A stretch of DNA of 64,000 nt. It comes from JAXMBN01 sp046349875 (GTDB lineage: Bacteria; Planctomycetota; Planctomycetia; Pirellulales; Pirellulaceae). The position numbers and the translations under genes are program-made. Every line of letters starts with the position of its first letter. Within the stretch, counting starts at the first letter, position 1. The stretch spans positions 62,001-126,000 of the forward strand of contig JAXMBN010000003.1 in assembly GCA_046349875.1 (NCBI GenBank), read 5' to 3'. A model generated the notes under the pieces. The model saw only the letters and a program-made list of their open reading frames with translations. It had not been told where the DNA came from and made no database searches. Below are positions 58,428-64,000 of this stretch, piece by piece.

Positions 58428-59480
58428 CTAGCCGCTTAGCCATGCATCGAGATGCTCGTCGATAAACTCTTTATCGTTCCAATGGGGATACATCCGTTCG
58501 ACGCGATTGATTTCTTCGTATTGTCCCTGGCCGAGTCCTTCATTGGGGTCAAGACACCAGATACCTTCCAGCAATCGATTGCGTCGCAAGCTTTCATGGA
58601 TCCCTGCAATGCAACCATGAAAGCCATTGGCGGCATCGAAAAAGGCTGAATTGATGTCGGTAATCTCGACTCCTGATTGCAAGAGTTGCGGCCAATCGGT
58701 GGAGGATGGTTCGAGTTGTCGACAACATTGAAAATGGTGGATGGCTTTTTGGGTCCAGGTGGACCAATGACCTAATAAACCACCTACAATTCGAAGGGAC
58801 CGTCCATCGTAAGGGAATTCCGTCATAAGGTCGGCTGCGATGTTGTCATCATTGCCGGTATAGAGTGCTACATCCGTGCGGCCCGATTGCAATACTGCTC
58901 GAATCACATCCCACGTTTGGTACCGATTAAAAGGTGCAATTTTGATGGCGACGACGCGTTCGATTTCGACAAACTCACGCCAAAAGCGATGGGATAGAAC
59001 GCGACCTCCCACGGCAGGTTGAAGATAAAAGCCAAAGATGGGGATGACTGAGCTGACTTCTCTGCAATGCGTCAAAATTTGATCTTCGGATGCCGCTTTC
59101 CATGCGGATAGGCTTAGCAGTCCGCAGTCGTAGCCAAGGTTGGACGCGATTTGCGCTTCATGAATTGCTTGAGATGTGGTTCCGCAGATGCCAGCAATGC
59201 CAATAACAGGGCGTGATGCCTTGGCTAGTTCCTCGGCCGCGAGCGACAGTACGGGTTCCAAGAGTCCATGCGAGGCATCGCGAATAGCAAACTGAGTTGT
59301 ATGGACAGCGACGGCGAGACCACCCGATCCGCTCGCTAAATAGTAACGAGACAATGCTCGTTGCCTTCGTTCGTCAAGCTTCCTGGCTGCCGTCAACGCC
59401 AAGGGATGAGCCGGGATGGCTTGTCCATGAAGAAGGTGGGCACGAAGTTCAGGGAGCTCCCAGGCTTTTTTTCGGGACAT
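58428..59480 (-). CDS. dihydrodipicolinate synthase (DapA)-family protein
   Basis: The ~350-residue barrel protein has features of the DapA/N-acetylneuraminate lyase superfamily: GLAVAVHTTQFAIRD near the start, VIGIAGICGTTSQAIHEAQI, a YDCGLLSLSAWK segment and the Schiff-base lysine in VVAIKIAPFNRYQTWDVIRA, then LYTGNDDN. The distinct insertions and sequence differ from true DapA, so a carboligase or lyase acting on another keto acid is likely. ATG 59480 (MSRKKAWELPEL) has AAGGG upstream. Confidence 0.8.
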   Translation of the reverse strand: MSRKKAWELPELRAHLLHGQAIPAHPLALTAARKLDERRQRALSRYYLASGSGGLAVAVHTTQFAIRDASHGLLEPVLSLAAEELAKASRPVIGIAGICGTTSQAIHEAQIASNLGYDCGLLSLSAWKAASEDQILTHCREVSSVIPIFGFYLQPAVGGRVLSHRFWREFVEIERVVAIKIAPFNRYQTWDVIRAVLQSGRTDVALYTGNDDNIAADLMTEFPYDGRSLRIVGGLLGHWSTWTQKAIHHFQCCRQLEPSSTDWPQLLQSGVEITDINSAFFDAANGFHGCIAGIHESLRRNRLLEGIWCLDPNEGLGQGQYEEINRVERMYPHWNDKEFIDEHLDAWLSG

Positions 59481-59735
59481 AGCAACCAAGACCCTTGCAA
59501 AACAATCGGCGGAAGGACAGCACCCAAGATACGTTGAAAAGACTCTGCGAAAAAGCTCGCTTGGTCTCGTTCAATGGGTGGGTATTTGAGTAAAAAGGAA
59601 GAAAATGAAGATGCCCTTGCGAACGATTGGGGTTTAATGGTGCACCTTCAAAGGATCGGGGTTGGAGTGCCGCTAAAATGTTTAGAGCGTGCATTCCCAT
59701 CCAGCGGTGAATACCTCTCATCCACGGCGCCGAGT

Positions 59736-62291
59736 ATGAAGCGTGCATTAGATATGGTGATGTCAAAGACTTGCTGCCGGTTCTGGCAAATTGGAATCGT
59801 ACTTGTGGCGGTTCAGGGTTTGGGGGATTGGCCTCATGTGTTAGGGCAGTCGGTTGCAGAATCGAGCGAACGGGAAACGCTTTTTCGGCGGTATCTTCAA
59901 GAGCATTGTGCAAGCTGTCACAACCAAGATCAAAAGGAAGGCAACTTAACGCTCGATTCCTTTACCGGTTTTGAAGAAGCATCGCGTTCGCCGGAGCACT
60001 GGTGGAAAGTGCTCAAGAATGTTCGCGCAGGATTGATGCCACCCCATGGCGAACCCAAGCCCAGTGACGCGGAACAGAAAGAGTTTGTGGATGCAATCAA
60101 GTATTCCATCTTCAAGATCGATCCTCGTTCTCCTGATCCTGGCCGACTTACCGTACGCAGGTTGAATCGTACCGAGTATGCCAATACCATTCGCGACTTG
60201 ATGGGTGTTCGATTCGAAGCCGAGATACTTTTTCCTCCGGACGATTCAGGGCATGGATTTGATAACATCGGAGATGCATTGACATTTTCGCCGATGTTGA
60301 TGGATAAATATTTTCAGGCGGCCCAAGCGGTGGTTGAATTGGCCGTTCCCAAAAAGACTTGGCAGACGCCCGTCGTGACCCTCGCGGGTACCGAGATGAA
60401 AGGTGAAGGAGATTCTCGCGGCGATCGGCTGGATGGAAAGCAGAAGGGCAAGGTACGCGGGAGCATGATCGTTCCTGAAAGCGGAACCTATCGTGTCGCC
60501 ATTGCATTTCGGTTGCATGGATCGTTTGATTTCGATCCCGCTCGCTATACCGTAGTCTTGACGGTCGATGGAAAGACGGAGGCTGAAGGCGAATACGGTT
60601 GGGACGAAAACAAGTTCATCCCCTTCTCTTTCGAACGCGAGTGGAACGAGGGAGCTCATGAGGTTGAGCTTACGCTAACTCCTTTGCCTCGTAAGGAAGG
60701 AAGTGAGTTTTCCTTTCCAGGTCAATCGACCTTTGTCCGATTTGAGATGCAGCATTTGCGGGCCGAAGGGCCGATCGGCACGGAACGCAAAGTCCATCCC
60801 GATCGCTATCAACGATTCTTTCATCGGGAGGATCCACCCACGGATGCAAGTGAGCGTCGATTGTATGCGCGCGAGGTTTTAACAAAGTTTTGCGAAAAGG
60901 CCTTTCGCGGCGATGTGGATATCAAAACGATTGGCCGGCTTGTCGACTTGGCCGAGCGACGTTACTCGGAAGAAGGTGTAACGTTTGAGCAAGGAATCGG
61001 TCAAGCGATGGTTGCGATTCTCGCTTCACCTCGGTTTCTCTTCCGATTGGAAAATGGTGGTTCCGATGAGATCGCTGGTGACCTATCCAATCGTTCGCAG
61101 GTCGATGAACGGACGCTCGCCAATCGGCTCTCCTATTTCTTGTGGTCCACGATGCCGGATGACGAGTTGATGAGTTTGGTCGAGCATGGGAAGTTGCGAG
61201 CTGAATTGGAGCCACAGCTTCACCGAATGCTTCGCGATCCGAAGGCAGAGCAGTTTACACGGAACTTTGTTGGTCAATGGTTGCGAACGCGAGACGTGAC
61301 GCAGATCTCTGTCGATCCTATCGGCGTGCTTGGATATCAGAAGGAGTTTGATGAGCTACTCGAGCAGTTTCGCAATCGTCGCGGACGACGTGGGTTTGAA
61401 GCGACGACCCCTGAAGAACAGAAGGCCCGCGATCGATTTCGCGAACTGCGAGGCATTGCTGATCGCTTTGACAATGATCTCCGTCGGGCCATGCGACGCG
61501 AGACGGAGATGTGCGTCGAGTATCTCGTGAAGGAAGATCGCAGCGTATTGGATCTCTTGGATTGCAACTATACTTTTCTCAATGATAAGCTTGCCACGCA
61601 TTATGGAATCACGGGTGTGCGAGGTGGCGACATGCGGAAGGTGGACTTACCTGAGGGGAGTCCACGTGGTGGAGTATTGACTCATGCTTCCATGCATCTG
61701 GTGACATCCAATCCAACGCGTACATCGCCGGTAAAACGTGGTTTATTTGTGCTTGAAAACATTTTGGGAACACCTTCTGCACCGGCACCACCGGGGGTCC
61801 CTGATTTGGAAGAGTCTGGCGATCGATTTGCTGGAAGAACGCCAACGTTGCGAGAACTATTGCAGGTGCACCGGGAATCCGCATTGTGCTCATCGTGTCA
61901 TGCACGGATGGACCCTCTGGGGCTGGCGCTCGAGAATTTCAATGCTCTTGGGCAATGGCGTGACGATGAAAAAGGAACGCCGATCGACACAGCTGGTCGG
62001 CTTGCGACAGGCGAAGAGTTTCAAGACATTCGCGAACTCAAAAAGATCCTGCGGGATAAACATGCAACGGATTTCTATCGATGCCTCACCCAAAAAATGT
62101 TGACCTACGCGATTGGGCGTGGGCTAGAGTATTCGGATGAACATACTGTCGATCAAATCGTCGATTCGATGGTGCAAAGCGATGGTAAGTTTAGTACCCT
62201 GCTCTTAGGAGTGGTTCGCTCGGCTCCGTTTCAGCAACGTCGTTCGGTGAATGTGGCTTCCGTAACAGATCCACGCCAAGGAAAGGAATAG
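59736..62291 (+). CDS. planctomycete secreted cytochrome protein (DUF1587/1595/1592/1588/1585)
   Basis: After an N-terminal signal (from MKRALDMVMSKTCCRFWQIG) comes a haem site CASCH in a PSCyt1-like module with NLTLDSFTGFEEA, then the DUF1587 block RLNRTEYANTIRDLMGVRF with FPPDDSGHGFDN. A carbohydrate-binding-like insert follows (~220-330), then DUF1595/DUF1592 (LANRLSYFLWSTMPDDEL, FVGQWLRTRD), DUF1588 (GGVLTHASMHLVTSNPTRTSPVKRG) with a second haem-type CSSCH, and DUF1585 at the end. This multi-domain family is characteristic of planctomycetes; it is exported and paired with a DUF1552 protein. The start is the best-placed ATG before the signal; the frame is open from 59574. Confidence 0.88.
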   Translation: MKRALDMVMSKTCCRFWQIGIVLVAVQGLGDWPHVLGQSVAESSERETLFRRYLQEHCASCHNQDQKEGNLTLDSFTGFEEASRSPEHWWKVLKNVRAGLMPPHGEPKPSDAEQKEFVDAIKYSIFKIDPRSPDPGRLTVRRLNRTEYANTIRDLMGVRFEAEILFPPDDSGHGFDNIGDALTFSPMLMDKYFQAAQAVVELAVPKKTWQTPVVTLAGTEMKGEGDSRGDRLDGKQKGKVRGSMIVPESGTYRVAIAFRLHGSFDFDPARYTVVLTVDGKTEAEGEYGWDENKFIPFSFEREWNEGAHEVELTLTPLPRKEGSEFSFPGQSTFVRFEMQHLRAEGPIGTERKVHPDRYQRFFHREDPPTDASERRLYAREVLTKFCEKAFRGDVDIKTIGRLVDLAERRYSEEGVTFEQGIGQAMVAILASPRFLFRLENGGSDEIAGDLSNRSQVDERTLANRLSYFLWSTMPDDELMSLVEHGKLRAELEPQLHRMLRDPKAEQFTRNFVGQWLRTRDVTQISVDPIGVLGYQKEFDELLEQFRNRRGRRGFEATTPEEQKARDRFRELRGIADRFDNDLRRAMRRETEMCVEYLVKEDRSVLDLLDCNYTFLNDKLATHYGITGVRGGDMRKVDLPEGSPRGGVLTHASMHLVTSNPTRTSPVKRGLFVLENILGTPSAPAPPGVPDLEESGDRFAGRTPTLRELLQVHRESALCSSCHARMDPLGLALENFNALGQWRDDEKGTPIDTAGRLATGEEFQDIRELKKILRDKHATDFYRCLTQKMLTYAIGRGLEYSDEHTVDQIVDSMVQSDGKFSTLLLGVVRSAPFQQRRSVNVASVTDPRQGKE

Positions 62292-62295
62292 GACC

Positions 62296-63660
62296 ATGAG
62301 TCTTGCCAAATCGATTTCGCTCGGACGACGAAACCGTCGAGCCTTCATGGTGGCGTCCGGCGTGGGTGTCTTATTGCCACGTATGGCGTCTTCATCACGC
62401 TCTGCTGAAGTGCGCGCGGCAACTGACGTGGGAAGAACAGCCGCTGGCAATCCTCTACGTATGGCCTTCATGTCGATACCCAATGGTGTCCAGCAAGACC
62501 ATTGGTTTCCAACGGAAGACTTTCAGCTCAATGAAACCATGAAGCCATTGGAGTCGCTCAAAGATTCCATTCAAGTGATCGGTGGTCTGGACCATATCCA
62601 TGCCACGCCTGGAGCTGATGGAGCAGGTGACCACGCACGCGCCAGTGCAACTTTCTTGACAGGAGCTCGGGCTCGCAAGACTGCGGGCAGCGACATATTT
62701 GTGGGGGTCTCCATCGATCAAGTGGCGGCTCAAGCGATTCGAGGCCAGACCCGGTTTGCAAGTCTCGAACTGACATCGGACTTGATTCGCAATTCGGGGA
62801 GTTGCGATTCGGGGTATGCATGTGCTTACCAATACAACCTCGCATGGAGTTCTCCGACCACTCCTGTAACCCCGGAAGCCAATCCGCGATTGGTCTTTGA
62901 AAAACTATTCGGAATGGGGTCACCAAGTGAACGAAAGAAGAACTTTGAATTGCGACAAGCCAGCGATCGAAGTGTGTTGGATTTTGTATTGGAAGAATCG
63001 AAAGACGTTTATCGTGAACTTGGATCGACCGACAAGAAGAAGTTCGAAGAGTATTTGGAAGTGGTACGCAATGTCGAGTTGCGTTTGAAGGACGCTGAGA
63101 AACATCGAGATCTACCTGTGACCGAACAGGATTCCCCGTCGGGAATTCCCGGGGACTTTGCCGACTACATGAATTTGATGTACGACTTGCTCGCCCTTGC
63201 TTTCCAAACGGATAGTACGCGGATTGCAACGTTGCTATTGGCCTATGATGGAAGCAATCGAATCTTTCCACAGTTGGGGATTCCCGAGGGACATCACTAC
63301 CTAACCCACAACCAAAGAAATAATGAGTACGCGAAAAAGGTAGCCGCGATTGATCGCTACTATATCGAGTGCCTGGCCCGATTTCTAAAGCGGTTGAGCG
63401 AGATTGAAGAGGCGGATGGATCGACCTTGTTAGACAATTCCATGATTGTTTATGGTGGTGCGATTGCGGACGGAAATCGACATACGCACGACAATCTCCC
63501 CGTGATTGTAGCTGGTAAAGCCGGAGGTCAGTTCAAGACCGGACGATATTACAAGGCCAGCAAGCAACCGATGTCCAACTTGTTTGTGGATATGTTGTGC
63601 CAATTTGGTTGTGAAGTGGACCGCTTCGGGGATTCCACAGGTCGACTGAATATGGCCTAA
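62296..63660 (+). CDS. DUF1552 protein with twin-arginine leader
   Basis: The N-terminus SLGRRNRRAFMVASGVGVLL fits a Tat signal (two Arg pairs then a hydrophobic core). The ~400-residue mature part carries the DUF1552 features: MAFMSIPNGVQQDHWFP, VIGGLDHIHATPGADGAGDH, ATFLTGARARKT, then TRIATLLLAYDGSNR and GHHYLTHNQRN, DNSMIVYGGAIADGNRHTHD. DUF1552 is related to the DUF1501/alkaline-phosphatase-like fold; the substrate is unknown. It starts 4 bp after the cytochrome gene's stop, with GGAATAGGACC as ribosome site, so the pair is one operon. Confidence 0.9.
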   Translation: MSLAKSISLGRRNRRAFMVASGVGVLLPRMASSSRSAEVRAATDVGRTAAGNPLRMAFMSIPNGVQQDHWFPTEDFQLNETMKPLESLKDSIQVIGGLDHIHATPGADGAGDHARASATFLTGARARKTAGSDIFVGVSIDQVAAQAIRGQTRFASLELTSDLIRNSGSCDSGYACAYQYNLAWSSPTTPVTPEANPRLVFEKLFGMGSPSERKKNFELRQASDRSVLDFVLEESKDVYRELGSTDKKKFEEYLEVVRNVELRLKDAEKHRDLPVTEQDSPSGIPGDFADYMNLMYDLLALAFQTDSTRIATLLLAYDGSNRIFPQLGIPEGHHYLTHNQRNNEYAKKVAAIDRYYIECLARFLKRLSEIEEADGSTLLDNSMIVYGGAIADGNRHTHDNLPVIVAGKAGGQFKTGRYYKASKQPMSNLFVDMLCQFGCEVDRFGDSTGRLNMA

Positions 63661-63746
63661 TAAGGGTGATGGTCGTGGATCTGACTGGTTGAACCCATGG
63701 CCGGGTCCGACGTCATTTCGCAACTTTGACCCAATTTAGGCAGCTC

Positions 63747-64000
63747 ATGCATACGCACTCTTACATCCATCGGCTCGTCAATTTGATCGAGCCTTCCAAA
63801 GATATTCTTTTCAATATGACTTCCGAAGAAGCCGCCGCGCGGGTTCGATCGGGAGATTGGCAGCGGATCCAATCGATTCAGGGACAGTTTGCGATTTGCG
63901 CTCAGGACGGTCGCTCCGTTTTGATGGCTCGGTCGATCGGTCGTCCGATGCGCTATTTCTTGGCCAAGAAGATCGACGGCCCCATGTTGGTTGTAGCGGA
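63747..64000 (+). CDS. asparagine-synthase-like protein, 5' part
   Basis: The first ~84 residues (MHTHSYIHRLVNLIEPSKDI, RVRSGDWQRIQSIQGQFAIC, MARSIGRPMRYFLAKK) look like the start of the planctomycete asparagine synthase (glutamine-hydrolysing)-like family, where an I-x-G-x-F-A stretch forms part of the N-terminal domain. The window ends inside the gene. A weak AGG precedes ATG 63747. Assignment is from resemblance alone. Confidence 0.6.
   Translation, partial: MHTHSYIHRLVNLIEPSKDILFNMTSEEAAARVRSGDWQRIQSIQGQFAICAQDGRSVLMARSIGRPMRYFLAKKIDGPMLVVA

Overview
The window looks like chromosomal DNA of a planctomycete, most likely a Pirellulaceae-type bacterium. The clearest signs are at the right end: a secreted cytochrome protein with the DUF1587/1595/1592/1588/1585 architecture, followed by a DUF1552 protein with a twin-arginine leader. 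Also typical are an SHD1-domain protein, very large hybrid kinases, many small lineage-specific secreted proteins, and a base composition near 50% G+C by eye. No rRNA, tRNA, CRISPR array, transposase or prophage gene was recognised.

Region 1 (1-35 kb) is a stress and envelope island. It encodes CsbD, DUF1328, DUF3309, DUF892, PRC-barrel, Dps, an ABC1/UbiB-type kinase, an MscS-type channel, an AI-2E/PerM-type transporter, a GH13 glucan enzyme, an alpha/beta hydrolase, several small secreted or membrane proteins, three hybrid histidine kinases, an HPt protein, two single-domain receivers, an ANTAR regulator and an NtrC-type sigma-54 activator. Its most striking property is regulatory. Fourteen intergenic sites on both strands match GGCA(C/T)-N5-TTGC exactly, and three more match less well. 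Nearly all lie 20-90 bp in front of a start codon and point at the gene. I read this as a sigma-54 regulon physically clustered with its probable activator and phosphorelay. The last such promoter (34562) lies in front of a small gene and a giant ndvB-like cyclic glucan synthase gene.

Region 2 (35-45 kb) holds the 2,903-residue glucan synthase and a convergent metF that overlaps its 3' end. Region 3 (45-55 kb) is a loose stretch of short, mostly unrecognised genes on the minus strand, among tandem repeats (about 415 bp x 3, about 240 bp x 2.5) and dispersed CACGAA-rich and GGGCAAAAA-type repeats. One gene there is broken by an in-frame TAG. Region 4 (55-64 kb) has a GNAT acetyltransferase, a GlmU-like protein, a hemerythrin-like protein, a DapA-family protein, the planctomycete cytochrome/DUF1552 pair and the start of an asparagine-synthase-like gene.

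Four genes in Region 1 (DUF892 family, FAD oxidoreductase, ANTAR regulator and an unknown small gene) carry one to three single-base shifts, mostly at short homopolymers. I found none in the other 29 kb. They are either true pseudogenes or sequencing errors; raw reads would decide. Sigma-54 sites were found by reading intergenic regions by eye, not by an exhaustive scan.
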